Assembly (NCBI RefSeq): GCF_001421015.2
Contig: NZ_CP013023.1
Location: 3,031,501 to 3,095,500, forward strand
Direction: 5' to 3'
DNA: 64,000 nt
From: Paenibacillus bovis
GTDB taxonomy: Bacteria; Bacillota; Bacilli; Paenibacillales; Paenibacillaceae
Positions 55,573-64,000 of the stretch are shown one piece after another. Both the position numbers and the translations under genes were made by a program. Each line of letters starts with the position of its first letter. Within the stretch, counting starts at the first letter, position 1. The notes beneath the pieces are model-generated. The model was not told the origin of the DNA, searched no databases, and saw only the letters and a list, made by a program, of their open reading frames with translations.

Positions 55573-56901
55573 ATGAGTCAGCAACGTCAGCTTAAATTTG
55601 GAGCGATTATACATGGAATCGGAGGCAGCATGTCTACATGGAGACATCCGGAAGTACCGGTGGATGCCAGTGTGAGTCTGGACTTTTATAAGCGCCAGGC
55701 ATTAAAGGCGGAAGCAGGCAAGTTTGATCTGGTATTTATCGCCGACGGGTTGTTTATCAACGAGCAGTCACTGCCTCATTTCCTGAACCGGTTCGAGCCA
55801 GTGACTATTCTGTCCGCCTTGGCGGCAGTTACCTCACGGATTGGTCTGGTGGGGACCATTTCTACCAGCTACAGCGAACCTTTTACGATTGCGAGACAGC
55901 TGTCTTCCCTGGATCATATCAGCGGCGGACGTGCCGGCTGGAATGTGGTTACTTCTCCACTGGAAGGCTCTGCGCTCAATTACAGCCGCGCCCAGCATCC
56001 CTCCCATCCCGAACGCTACAAGATTGCTGCCGAATATCTGGAAGTTACCAAAGGGCTGTGGGATTCCTGGGAAGAAGATGCCTTTGTCCGGGACAAAACA
56101 ACCGGTGTTTTCTTTGATCCTTCCAAGCTGCATACCCTGAATCATCAGGGAGAGTATTTCTCGGTGCAGGGGCCGCTTAATATTGGGCGTTCCCGTCAGG
56201 GACAGCCGGTTATTTTCCAGGCCGGATCATCGGAAGATGGACGAAATCTGGCAGCTCAATCAGCAGATGCAGTTTTTACCGGACAGGAGACGCTGGAAGA
56301 TGCCCAGGCTTTTTACCAGGATGTGAAAAAGCGGGCAGCAGCCTACGGACGCAGCGAAGAAGAGGTCAAAATCCTGCCTGGCATCACGCCGGTTATCGGA
56401 CGCACAGCAGCCGAAGCGGAAGAACGCTACCGCGAAATTGCCAGCCTGGTTACTGTGGATAAAGCGCTGCTGTATCTGGGACGATTTTTTGATCATCACG
56501 ACTTTTCCCAATATGCACTGGATGAGCCGTTCCCGGAACTGCATGGTATCGGCAGCAACAGCTTCCGCAGCGGCACCGATAAAATCAAAAAAGATGCCCG
56601 CGAACGCAATTTGACGCTACGTGAGGTGGCTCTGCAGGCGGCAACGCCGCGCAGCAACTTTATCGGTACGGCCGAACAGGTAGCGGATCGTATCCAGTAT
56701 TGGTTCGAACAGCGGGGCTCGGACGGATTTATTATTCATTCCGATCTACCTTCCGGGCTGCATCAATTTGTGGATGAAGTCGTACCAATCTTGCAGGAGC
56801 GCGGCATTTACCGTGAAGACTATGAATATGAGACGCTGCGGGAGAATCTGGGCGTTCCTATTCCACAGAACCGCTATACCCGTCGGACAGTGAACAGCTA
56901 A
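55573..56901 (+). CDS. cmoJ: NtaA/SnaA/DszA-family flavin monooxygenase (CmoJ/YtnJ-like)
   Basis: FMNH2-dependent monooxygenase of 442 residues, the usual length for the NtaA group. Motifs are [63 protein letters not shown] and [20 protein letters not shown]. In B. subtilis the corresponding CmoJ cleaves the C-S bond of N-acetyl-S-alkylcysteine sulfoxides; I assign that role from family plus context. Start 55573 fits GAGAGG nine nt upstream. It is the last gene of the ADH-ssuACB-snaA-cmoI-cmoJ run. No flavin reductase is encoded in the cluster. Confidence 0.85.
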   Translation: MSQQRQLKFGAIIHGIGGSMSTWRHPEVPVDASVSLDFYKRQALKAEAGKFDLVFIADGLFINEQSLPHFLNRFEPVTILSALAAVTSRIGLVGTISTSYSEPFTIARQLSSLDHISGGRAGWNVVTSPLEGSALNYSRAQHPSHPERYKIAAEYLEVTKGLWDSWEEDAFVRDKTTGVFFDPSKLHTLNHQGEYFSVQGPLNIGRSRQGQPVIFQAGSSEDGRNLAAQSADAVFTGQETLEDAQAFYQDVKKRAAAYGRSEEEVKILPGITPVIGRTAAEAEERYREIASLVTVDKALLYLGRFFDHHDFSQYALDEPFPELHGIGSNSFRSGTDKIKKDARERNLTLREVALQAATPRSNFIGTAEQVADRIQYWFEQRGSDGFIIHSDLPSGLHQFVDEVVPILQERGIYREDYEYETLRENLGVPIPQNRYTRRTVNS

Positions 56902-56955
56902 GGAGCAGCTATACTTACGGAGCATTCAGGCAAAACAAAACCGAATGATCATGCA

Positions 56956-56996
56956 CATCAGACCGGCGTTCGCACCGATACAGCGGCGGTCTGATG
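56956..56996 (+). terminator. Probable terminator after the cmoJ-like gene
   Basis: CATCAGACC (56956-56964) pairs with GGTCTGATG (56988-56996). The tail CTGCAATTTGATTTT is a weak U-tract. It separates the first sulfur transcription unit from the lysR gene. Confidence 0.6.
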
Positions 56997-57104
56997 CTGC
57001 AATTTGATTTTCCCATTATGAATACAAGTCAGATAAATGCTTGCTGCATATGGGTTCGGGAGGATTGCTCCTCGCTGCCGTATCCGATAGAGCTGTAAAT
57101 CCCG

Positions 57105-57159
57105 TTGACAAGCCTTTTCCGCGCACCTATGATACATAAAACCAAGTTAATTCATAGGT
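57105..57159 (+). promoter_or_regulatory. Promoter of the lysR gene with inverted repeat
   Basis: -35 TTGACA (57105-57110), 17-nt spacer, -10 TATGAT (57128-57133). The 8-bp perfect arms ACCTATGA (57125-57132) and TCATAGGT (57152-57159) overlap the -10 and transcript start. This suits autorepression by the LysR-type protein. Confidence 0.7.
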
Positions 57160-57194
57160 TAAGTTAGTATAATCCGAGGAAAGGGGAATGCACG

Positions 57195-58112
57195 ATGAAT
57201 ATTGAGAATATGGAAGCCTTTGTGTACATCAATCACTATGGCAGCTTCAACAAGGCAGCCGAAATCCTGTTTCTATCTCAGCCTTCTGTTACTGCACGAA
57301 TACAATCACTGGAGAGAGAACTCGGTTGTAAATTATTCGAGCGATTGGGTCGGCAGATTCTGCTAACCGAAGAAGGCCGGCGCTTTTTGCCATATGCCCA
57401 GCAGATGCTACAGGTGCTGCAAAAAGGCAGACAGCAAATCCAGACGGTTCGTACCACACCAGAGGAGCTGACGATCGGATGTACACTCTCTGTATCTCAT
57501 TATATTCTTCCTTCGCTGCTTCCCCGGTTGAAACAGCGGTATCCGGCGACCCGCTTCAAAGTAGCTACAGCAGCCACGGATCAGCTGGTTGGCCGTTTGC
57601 TCAATAAAGAGATCGATATGGCCTTTGTTCGCAAAGTAATGAATCCTTCGATTCGCACCGTATCTTCCTACGAAGACCCGATTTCGCTATATGTATATGC
57701 CGATCATCCTTTTGCCAGTCAGGCTCCGGGTTCGGTAGCCGCTCTGCAGGGTGAACCGCTTGTTTTTTTTGAGTGCGGATCGCTGGATTGGCTGCGAATC
57801 CACCGGGTGTTTGAATCGCTTCCGGTTCCGCCGGATATTGCTTTTCAGGTAGATCATGCGGAGACTGCGCGCAAACTTGTACTACAGCAGGCAGGCATCT
57901 CGCTGCTGCCGGGGCTGAGTGTGCAGGAGGATGTACAGTCGGGTCGGCTCATTCGTATTCCTCTTCCCGAATTGGAGGGCATCTCGCTCCAGACAAGCCT
58001 AGTTACACTCAAGGAGAACCAGCTGCATATCGCTTCGGTAACAGCAGAGCTGCTCCGTGAGCTGGATTATTTCCGACCATCCGTTCCTTTGCCGGAGCCT
58101 ATACATTTCTAA
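57195..58112 (+). CDS. ytlI: LysR-family regulator (YtlI/CysL-like)
   Basis: A 305-residue LysR-type regulator. The winged helix-turn-helix is at about 1-60 (MEAFVYINHYGSFNKAAEIL, SQPSVTARIQSLERELGCKL). The effector domain covers about 88-295 and includes LTIGCTLSVSHYILPSLLPR. It sits immediately before the amino-acid importer and LLM/M20 genes, as YtlI does before its ytmI operon, so it is the likely activator of both flanking sulfur units. Length matches. GGGG precedes the start. Confidence 0.88.
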   Translation: MNIENMEAFVYINHYGSFNKAAEILFLSQPSVTARIQSLERELGCKLFERLGRQILLTEEGRRFLPYAQQMLQVLQKGRQQIQTVRTTPEELTIGCTLSVSHYILPSLLPRLKQRYPATRFKVATAATDQLVGRLLNKEIDMAFVRKVMNPSIRTVSSYEDPISLYVYADHPFASQAPGSVAALQGEPLVFFECGSLDWLRIHRVFESLPVPPDIAFQVDHAETARKLVLQQAGISLLPGLSVQEDVQSGRLIRIPLPELEGISLQTSLVTLKENQLHIASVTAELLRELDYFRPSVPLPEPIHF

Positions 58113-58338
58113 AGAATAAGCAAGAAGGAAAAAGGACATAAAGATTGCAGCGTATAGGATGGAAGTTCTGATGATATATGCTTTTAAAATTATCTTATCC
58201 TTCCGTGTCCAGACTGCAGCCGTATTTTGTATATTGCTAAACAGATGGACTACGCCGAATAAAAACAATTCATGCTATTTAAATTCCGATTAAATCAATG
58301 AGAATTATATACTATCGTTCAGAAATGGTGGAGATTCT

Positions 58339-59229
58339 ATGATGACTATTAACGCTATCCACAAATTATCACGTCTTACACTCTGGGTAGGCGCGCTGAC
58401 GTTGCTGTTATCGGGCTGCGCTTCTGTAAGTGAATCGAGCGGAGGATCGGCTGGCAGTACCGATGCAAATGCAGAAGCTGCTGCCAGCGGAAGCAATGTA
58501 CGCAAAATCATCGTCGGGACAGGAACCGGATTCCCCAACGTATGCTTTATCGATGAGAATGGCAAGCTTACCGGCTATGATGTGGAGCTGGTGCGCGAGA
58601 TCGACAAGCGTCTGCCCGATGTAGAATTTGAGTTCAAAACGATGGAGTTCTCCAATCTGCTTCTCAGTCTGGATACGAGCAAGATTGATTTTGTGGCTCA
58701 TCAGATGGAGACCAACCCGGAACGCGAACAGAAATACCTGTTCAACAAAGTTCCCTACAGCATTTTCCTGAATCGTGTAGCGGTAGCCAAAGACAATACA
58801 GCAATCCATGGACTGGATGATCTGGCTGGCAAAAAGGTAATGACCAGTGCGACGAGCAATGCCGCTTATCTGCTTAATCAATACAACAAAACTCATAATA
58901 ATGCGATACAGGTCGTCTATACGAGCGGTGCAGCCAATGATACAGTGCAGCAGATCGTATCGGGACGTGTCGATGCGACGATTACGACCGATTTTGCCAA
59001 CCGGTTCAATACGGATGCCGACGGTCAGGTAGCCTTGAAAACAGTAGGCGAACCGCTGAACGAATCCAATGTGTACTTTGTGTTCCGCAAAGATGAGCAG
59101 CCACTGGCCGATGAGATCGACCAGGCGATCAACGAGATCAAAGCAGACGGTACCCTCAAACAGCTGAGCGAAAAATGGCTTGGGGATGACTTTACCAAGA
59201 CACTGGCAGAAGCCAAAGTTACCCAGTAA
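58339..59229 (+). CDS. tcyJ: Amino-acid ABC transporter substrate-binding lipoprotein (TcyJ/TcyK-like)
   Basis: A 296-residue lipoprotein (lipobox LLLSGC) of solute-binding family 3. Features are VGTGTGFPNVCFIDENGKLT, GYDVELVREIDKRL, EFSNLLLSLDTSKIDFVAHQ, TSATSNAAYLL and GTLKQLSEKWLG. In B. subtilis TcyJ and TcyK feed cystine and S-modified cysteines to TcyLMN. Here a single binding protein is present. The start follows GGTGGAG. It is the first gene of the second sulfur transcription unit. Confidence 0.88.
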   Translation: MMTINAIHKLSRLTLWVGALTLLLSGCASVSESSGGSAGSTDANAEAAASGSNVRKIIVGTGTGFPNVCFIDENGKLTGYDVELVREIDKRLPDVEFEFKTMEFSNLLLSLDTSKIDFVAHQMETNPEREQKYLFNKVPYSIFLNRVAVAKDNTAIHGLDDLAGKKVMTSATSNAAYLLNQYNKTHNNAIQVVYTSGAANDTVQQIVSGRVDATITTDFANRFNTDADGQVALKTVGEPLNESNVYFVFRKDEQPLADEIDQAINEIKADGTLKQLSEKWLGDDFTKTLAEAKVTQ

Positions 59230-59271
59230 TGCAGAGAACTCCATTTATCGGGCAAAGGAGGCGAATACGCT

Positions 59272-60042
59272 GTGAGCAGACGATTCGATATTCAATATGT
59301 ATTTGATTTTATTCCGAAACTGCTGGCTTATCTGAATATAACACTGCTCATCGTAGGTAGTTCGATCGTGCTGGGCCTGCTGATCGGATTGATCGTAGCG
59401 CTGCCCCGGCTGTATAACATTCCTGTGCTGAAGCGGCTTTCCCAGCTGTATGTTTCCTTTTTTCGGGGAACGCCGATTCTGATTCAGCTTTTCCTCGTAT
59501 ATTACGGGCTGCCCGAAGTGCTGGGCTGGATTCATATAGATGTCTCCCGGCTGGCAGTACTGTACTTTGTAATCGCCACCTATGCGCTGAATAGTGGAGC
59601 GTTTATCTCGGAGATGATCCGCGCTTCGGTCGCTGCTGTAGATCGGGGGCAGATCGAAGCGGCACATTCGATCGGGATGAGCGGTTATCAGACATTTACC
59701 CGGGTTATTGCACCACAGGCACTGGGGATCTCGATACCACTGTTTGGCAATCTGGTGATCGGCAATCTCAAAGATACTTCACTGGCGTTCACCCTGGGAG
59801 TGATGGAGATGACCGGAAGATCGCAGACGCTTGGTACAGCTACCCAGCATTTTATCGAGACGTATATTGCGCTGTCACTGATCTATTTTGTAATCAGCTT
59901 TGGATTGGAAAAAGGTTTTCAGTGGCTCGAACGTTATATGAACCGGTTTGACGGACATCGGAGTGAAAAAGCAGTCAGAGCAATCTGGCGCCGTCCGTTG
60001 CGTGCGGTTCCACTACTCGGCAAAGGAGGCAAAAACGGATGA
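59272..60042 (+). CDS. tcyL: Amino-acid ABC transporter permease (TcyL-like)
   Basis: A 256-residue HisM-type permease with five or six helices. The conserved loop QIEAAHSIGMSGYQTFTRVI contacts the ATPase, and SFFRGTPILIQLFLVYYGLP is the family pore segment. GTG start 59272 follows AAAGGAGG. The stop overlaps the next start as ATGA. Confidence 0.92.
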   Translation: MSRRFDIQYVFDFIPKLLAYLNITLLIVGSSIVLGLLIGLIVALPRLYNIPVLKRLSQLYVSFFRGTPILIQLFLVYYGLPEVLGWIHIDVSRLAVLYFVIATYALNSGAFISEMIRASVAAVDRGQIEAAHSIGMSGYQTFTRVIAPQALGISIPLFGNLVIGNLKDTSLAFTLGVMEMTGRSQTLGTATQHFIETYIALSLIYFVISFGLEKGFQWLERYMNRFDGHRSEKAVRAIWRRPLRAVPLLGKGGKNG

Positions 60043-60749
60043 ATCTGGACCCTTCATTTATCTGGACAGCAGGTCTCAGTCTGCTGCAGGCACTGCCGGA
60101 GACGCTGTGGATTACATTCGTCTCCGTAGCAGCGGGGCTTGTGATCGGTACGGTAGTTGCGCTATGCCGGATGTACCGTATCCCGGTGCTGTCCCAGTTG
60201 TCGGCAGCCTATGTAGCTTTTGTGCGGGGAACACCGATGCTGATGCATCTGCTGCTTATCTATTTTGGACTGCCTGTAGTAATCGACGGACTATCGGCAG
60301 CAATGGGCTGGAGCTTTACCTCCGCTTCGATTCCGCTGATCGGTTTTGTATGGATTGCCTTTTCGATAACAGCAGGAGCCTATATGTCCGAAGTCGTACG
60401 GGCAGGCATTCAAGCAGTAGACAAAGGGCAGGTAGAAGCTGCCCAGTCTATTGGGATGACGACCATACAGACACTAAGGCGGATCATTTTACCGCAGGCA
60501 TTGTCAGTCAGTTTGCCAAATCTGTCCAACTCCGTTATCGGCATGCTCCATGGATCGACGCTGGCGTATACGATCTCAGTAGTCGAAATCAATGCCCAGG
60601 CCCAGATTGTTGCGGCGGACAACTGGAAATACTTTGAGGCCTATATAGCGGCCGCTATTCTGTTCTGGGTGCTGACAATCCTGATCGAACGGATCAGTGG
60701 CTGGCTGGAATACAGACTGAATGCTTATCAGCGAGGAGGCACACTATGA
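60039..60749 (+). CDS. tcyM: Amino-acid ABC transporter permease (TcyM-like)
   Basis: Second permease, 236 residues, with [19 protein letters not shown] and the ATPase-contact loop [20 protein letters not shown]. It forms a heterodimer with the preceding product. AAAGGAGG precedes the start. 4-nt overlaps occur at both ends, so the three genes are translationally coupled. Confidence 0.92.
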   Translation: MNLDPSFIWTAGLSLLQALPETLWITFVSVAAGLVIGTVVALCRMYRIPVLSQLSAAYVAFVRGTPMLMHLLLIYFGLPVVIDGLSAAMGWSFTSASIPLIGFVWIAFSITAGAYMSEVVRAGIQAVDKGQVEAAQSIGMTTIQTLRRIILPQALSVSLPNLSNSVIGMLHGSTLAYTISVVEINAQAQIVAADNWKYFEAYIAAAILFWVLTILIERISGWLEYRLNAYQRGGTL

Positions 60750-61498
60750 TTCAACTCAGCGGACTATCCAAAATATTCGGTTCCCAGCAAGTGCTCAAGG
60801 AAATAAATCTATCGGTCGACAAGGGAGAAGTTGTCGTTATTCTCGGTCCGAGTGGCTCGGGCAAAACGACGATGCTGCGCTGCATTAACTATCTGGAGCG
60901 ACCGGATGCCGGTGAAGTACGAATCGGCAATCTCGCAGTCAGGGGAAAACACCCGTCCCGTCGCGATATCCACCAGCTGCGTCAGCGCACAGCCATGGTA
61001 TTCCAGCAATACAATCTATTCAAACACCGCACAGCACTGGAAAATGTAATGGAAGGATTGACAGTAGTCCAGCGAATTCCTCATTCCGAAGCGCGCGAGA
61101 TCAGCGCACGTATGCTGGAAAAGGTAGGGCTTGGCAGCAAGCTGGATCATTATCCGGGTCAACTGTCCGGCGGCCAGCAGCAGCGGGTAGGCATAGCCAG
61201 AGCACTGGCGCTGAATCCGGAAGTGATTCTGTTTGACGAGCCGACCTCTGCCCTGGATCCGGAACTGGTCGGAGAAGTACTGGAAGTCATCCGCAGAATT
61301 GCCCGTGAAGGCATAACGATGATTGTAGTCACCCATGAAATGGGTTTTGCTCGCGATGTGGCGAACCGTGTAGTTTTTATGGATGGAGGAGTGATTGTGG
61401 AAGAAGGACAGCCGGAAGAGATTTTTCAGCGTCCCCGGGAAGAGCGGACACGGCAGTTTCTCCAGCGCATTATGCCGGAGCCCAATTATTCGATTTAA
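60746..61498 (+). CDS. tcyN: Amino-acid ABC transporter ATP-binding protein (TcyN-like)
   Basis: A 250-residue polar-amino-acid-type ATPase. Walker A is [10 protein letters not shown]-loop [17 protein letters not shown], signature [15 protein letters not shown], Walker [15 protein letters not shown], switch [11 protein letters not shown]. It completes the importer of the three preceding genes. The start overlaps the previous stop. Confidence 0.95.
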   Translation: MIQLSGLSKIFGSQQVLKEINLSVDKGEVVVILGPSGSGKTTMLRCINYLERPDAGEVRIGNLAVRGKHPSRRDIHQLRQRTAMVFQQYNLFKHRTALENVMEGLTVVQRIPHSEAREISARMLEKVGLGSKLDHYPGQLSGGQQQRVGIARALALNPEVILFDEPTSALDPELVGEVLEVIRRIAREGITMIVVTHEMGFARDVANRVVFMDGGVIVEEGQPEEIFQRPREERTRQFLQRIMPEPNYSI

Positions 61499-61600
61499 GA
61501 CAGCCTGCAGCGTCATTTCCGATTGTTATTCTTTAGTCGGACAGTAGGATACTCTGTATATAACAGCACATACTGCAATCAAAATAAAGGAGGTCATGGG

Positions 61601-62671
61601 ATGATACCTGTCGGTATTTTGGATCAGACGCCCACTTATGAAAACGAAGGTGCGGAAATTTCATTTCAGCGAACTGTAAAGCTGGCGCAATTGGCAGAAA
61701 GGCTCGGTTATCGTCGGTTTTGGGTATCAGAGCATCATGATTCGTCCAATGTATCCGGTTCTTCACCGGAAGTGCTTATATCGTATTTGCTGGCACATAC
61801 CCAAAAAATAAAGCTTGGCTCGGGAGGCGTGATGCTCCAGCATTACAGTCCCTACAAAGTAGCCGAGAACTTCAATGTGCTATCGGCGCTTGCTCCAGGT
61901 CGGGTAGAGCTGGGGATCGGACGTGCTCCCGGCGGGCTGCCTCGATCTACACGGGCGTTGCAAGGCGAAGCAGCTGCTTTGCAGCCTCCACTTGATGTGA
62001 AATTGCAGGAGCTGCGGCAGTATCTGTATCACCGGGTGCCGGCCGATCATCCACTGGCCGGCATTCAGGCAAGTCCGCGTCCACAACAGCCGGCCGATCT
62101 GTTCGCGCTCGGTGCGAGTCCAGATAGCGCCCAATTGGCTGCAAGGCTGGGTCTGCCTTATGTATTTTCCTTGTTTATCAACAGCGATGAACAGGTTGCT
62201 TTACAGGCACTGCATATCTATCGGGAGAATTTTATTCCGTCCGAAGAATTGCAGCAGCCCCATGCTATTCTCGCATTATCTGTGATTACTGCAGAGACTG
62301 AGCAGGAAGCCGATCAGCTGGCCGGAGAAAATCTGTCCGTCAAAATCCATCTGGAAAGTGGTCGCGTCCTTACAGTTGCGACGATCGAACAGGCCGAAGA
62401 ATTTGGCAGACAATCCCAGGAAAAGTACCGCATTGAAGTCAAGGAAGCCAAAGTAGTCAAAGGTTCATCCGCTTCGGTCTACAAGCAGCTGGCAGAGATC
62501 CGGCAGCGCTATGGTATCCAGGAATTTATTGTGCATACGGTCATCCGTGATTTCGCCAAGCGTATACGTTCTTTTGAACTGCTGCAGGAAGCATTTATAC
62601 AGTATGAATACGATAGTCCCGAAGCTGGTGCTGTTCTGAATGGTCCATCGGTTCTCCAGCCGCGATTATGA
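61601..62671 (+). CDS. cmoO: LLM-class flavin monooxygenase, MsnO8 group (CmoO/YtmO-like)
   Basis: Luciferase-like monooxygenase of 356 residues. It begins IPVGILDQTPTYENEGAE, typical of the MsnO8 subgroup. It continues with YRRFWVSEHHDSSNVSGSSP, KIKLGSGGVMLQHYSPYKVA and GRVELGIGRAPGGLP. YtmO (CmoO) of B. subtilis belongs here and oxidises S-alkylcysteine sulfur to the sulfoxide; that role is assigned by context. Start 61601 is set by AAAGGAGG seven nt upstream. It lies between the importer and the M20 deacetylase. Confidence 0.87.
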   Translation: MIPVGILDQTPTYENEGAEISFQRTVKLAQLAERLGYRRFWVSEHHDSSNVSGSSPEVLISYLLAHTQKIKLGSGGVMLQHYSPYKVAENFNVLSALAPGRVELGIGRAPGGLPRSTRALQGEAAALQPPLDVKLQELRQYLYHRVPADHPLAGIQASPRPQQPADLFALGASPDSAQLAARLGLPYVFSLFINSDEQVALQALHIYRENFIPSEELQQPHAILALSVITAETEQEADQLAGENLSVKIHLESGRVLTVATIEQAEEFGRQSQEKYRIEVKEAKVVKGSSASVYKQLAEIRQRYGIQEFIVHTVIRDFAKRIRSFELLQEAFIQYEYDSPEAGAVLNGPSVLQPRL

Positions 62672-62794
62672 TCGGCAGTAGAAACGATAGACGTTGGCAT
62701 CATATAGATGTAGATGGGTTCTCTGCCACGTATGACTTGCAAATTGCTTGATTCCAAAAGATACAATTCCCATTCCCCAAAAAGGAGGCTGTCT

Positions 62795-63964
62795 ATGAGT
62801 TCAACTACAGCGCTGCAGGAACAGCTGGTAGCTATACGCCGCCATTTGCATCGTTATCCCGAATTGTCCGGTGAAGAATGGGAAACGACCCGTTATATTC
62901 GCGAGCAATTGGAAGCAGCAGAGATTCGAATTTTGCCTGCTCACGGGCTGGCTACTGGCATTATCGCCGAAATTGGACATTCCGGCCCGGTTATTGCCCT
63001 GCGGGCGGATATTGATGCGCTGCCTGTACAGGAACAGACCGGTCTGCCGTATGCCTCAACGATTGCAGGGAAAATGCATGCCTGTGGGCATGACTTTCAT
63101 AGTGCTGCTCTGCTGGGTGCTGCCTATTTGCTCAAAAAACAGGAAGCCGTATTGCCTGGCAGAGTAAGATTTATTTTTCAGCCTGCTGAAGAAAAAGCCA
63201 AGGGAGCACGCCAGATTATAGATAATGGAGGTCTGGAAGAAGTAGAGGTCATCTATGGTCTGCATAATAAGCCGGATCTGCCGGTCGGTACGATTGGTAT
63301 CAAGGACGGTCCATTAATGGCAGCAGCAGATGGATTCCGTATCCGTATCCATGGTCAATCGACACATGCGGCAGTGCCGGAGGCAGGAATCGACCCGATT
63401 GTTGTCTCTGCTCATATCATTACGGCACTGCAGTCAATTGTCAGCCGGAATATTAGTGCACAGGAGAGTGCCGTTATCAGTGTCACCCGTCTGCACAGTG
63501 GCCATACATGGAATGTTATTCCCGAGCAGGCAGAACTGGAAGGCACAATTCGTACTTTTACCAAATCGGTACGCCGTGAAGTTCTGGATCGGTTCAGTCG
63601 CATTATCGAACATACAGCAGCAGCGTATGGAGCGAAAGCAGACATACAAATGCTCGCAGGCCCACCGCCTGTGCACAATGACAGCACCTGGACCGATGCT
63701 GCCCGCCGTTCTGCCCGGCAGCTGGATCTCCATGTCATTGTGCCGGACGTCTCGCCGGCAAGCGAAGATTTTTCCTTTTATCAGCAGCAGCTTCCGGGTG
63801 TATTCCTGTTTGTCGGTACCTCGGGACCGCAGGAATGGCATCATCCTGCTTTTGACGTGGATGAGCAGGCACTGGGTCATACTGCCGCATTATTGGCCGA
63901 GACAGCACGAGCTGCGCTGCAGCAGTGGCATGAGACTGCCCGTCTGGCAGTTTCGGCAGAATAA
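62795..63964 (+). CDS. sndA: M20 amidohydrolase, probable N-acetylcysteine-derivative deacetylase (SndA/YtnL-like)
   Basis: A 389-residue metallopeptidase-fold amidohydrolase of the M20D group. Metal-site motifs are MHACGHDFHSAALLG, FQPAEEKAKGARQIIDNG (Glu-Glu) and YGLHNKPDLPVGTIG. The C-terminal His lies in GPQEWHHPAFDVDE. The dimerisation domain begins GFRIRIHGQSTHAAVPEAGI. Relatives remove the acetyl group from N-acetyl amino acids; next to SnaA- and Cmo-like genes the expected substrate is N-acetylcysteine or an S-modified form. AAAAAGGAGG precedes the start. It ends 36 nt before the window edge, so the operon may continue. Confidence 0.88.
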   Translation: MSSTTALQEQLVAIRRHLHRYPELSGEEWETTRYIREQLEAAEIRILPAHGLATGIIAEIGHSGPVIALRADIDALPVQEQTGLPYASTIAGKMHACGHDFHSAALLGAAYLLKKQEAVLPGRVRFIFQPAEEKAKGARQIIDNGGLEEVEVIYGLHNKPDLPVGTIGIKDGPLMAAADGFRIRIHGQSTHAAVPEAGIDPIVVSAHIITALQSIVSRNISAQESAVISVTRLHSGHTWNVIPEQAELEGTIRTFTKSVRREVLDRFSRIIEHTAAAYGAKADIQMLAGPPPVHNDSTWTDAARRSARQLDLHVIVPDVSPASEDFSFYQQQLPGVFLFVGTSGPQEWHHPAFDVDEQALGHTAALLAETARAALQQWHETARLAVSAE

Positions 63965-64000
63965 TATAATCGTACAGATACCAGATAATATTTATCAGCT

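Noticed and set aside
1..64000. CRISPR arrays, insertion sequences, prophage, integrase or attachment repeats, tRNA or rRNA genes
   Set aside because: None seen on either strand; repeats found are short and isolated, and no transposase or integrase protein is encoded.

Overview
The window looks like chromosome from a Firmicute of the Paenibacillus type. Genes carry strong AAAGGAGG-type ribosome sites, with frequent GTG starts and one TTG start. There is a Bacillales-style T-box ahead of thrS, and there are Bacillales-specific families (DUF3243, IDEAL, MprF, YumC/YcgT-type ferredoxin reductase, Crh-like HPr). Base composition appears moderate, judged by eye only. I found no phage genes, insertion sequences, CRISPR arrays, rRNA or tRNA genes. 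Almost every gene is intact; kdpA is cut by the left edge.

Layout. 1-6.2 kb: kdpA(end)-kdpB-kdpC and a kinase-less kdpD whose protein carries two tandem copies of the KdpD sensor half. 6.2-12.7 kb: a MEDS-type hybrid histidine kinase, a DUF4097 membrane protein, two secreted proteins (one GHL10-like) and a DUF3219-like protein. 12.7-15.1 kb: thrS with its T-box leader. 15.7-26.3 kb: cardiolipin synthase, a Fur-box-controlled ferredoxin reductase, an orphan AraC-type response regulator, a threonine synthase, an MtaD-type deaminase behind a MerR-type promoter, a PAP2 phosphatase, DUF3243, a secreted protein and a lipoprotein. 26.4-34.8 kb: mprF, a lipoprotein multicopper oxidase, a secreted FN3-CBM3 protein, a catechol dioxygenase-like VOC enzyme, DUF4190 and IDEAL proteins. 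34.9-43 kb: a Mug glycosylase, a TetR/MFS efflux pair, a flavin reductase, a HEM4-domain protein, an SDR, pdxK, a lipoprotein and an HPr-like protein lacking the catalytic histidine. 43.1-50 kb: an AraC regulator divergent from a sugar ABC importer, then a NarL/DesK-type two-component pair with a CcdC-like membrane protein.

The last 13.5 kb (50.4-64 kb) is the most coherent part. It encodes an iron-ADH-family dehydrogenase, an SsuACB-like importer, a GNAT acetyltransferase, a glutaredoxin-like protein, an NtaA-family flavin monooxygenase, a LysR regulator, a complete amino-acid ABC importer, a second LLM monooxygenase and an M20 deacetylase. This is the gene set of the Bacillus subtilis ytlI/ytmI system (SnaA, CmoI, CmoJ, CmoO, SndA, Tcy transporter) for salvage of S-alkylated cysteines: import, N-acetylation, S-oxidation, C-S cleavage, deacetylation. 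Here it is joined to a sulfonate-type transporter and a dehydrogenase.

Regulatory signals readable in the sequence include the thrS T-box, a Fur box on a promoter, a 19-bp-spacer palindromic MerR-type promoter, operator-like repeats at the catE-like, tetR and lysR promoters, and many intrinsic terminators. Functions are assigned from motif recognition and memory of families; no database search was run.
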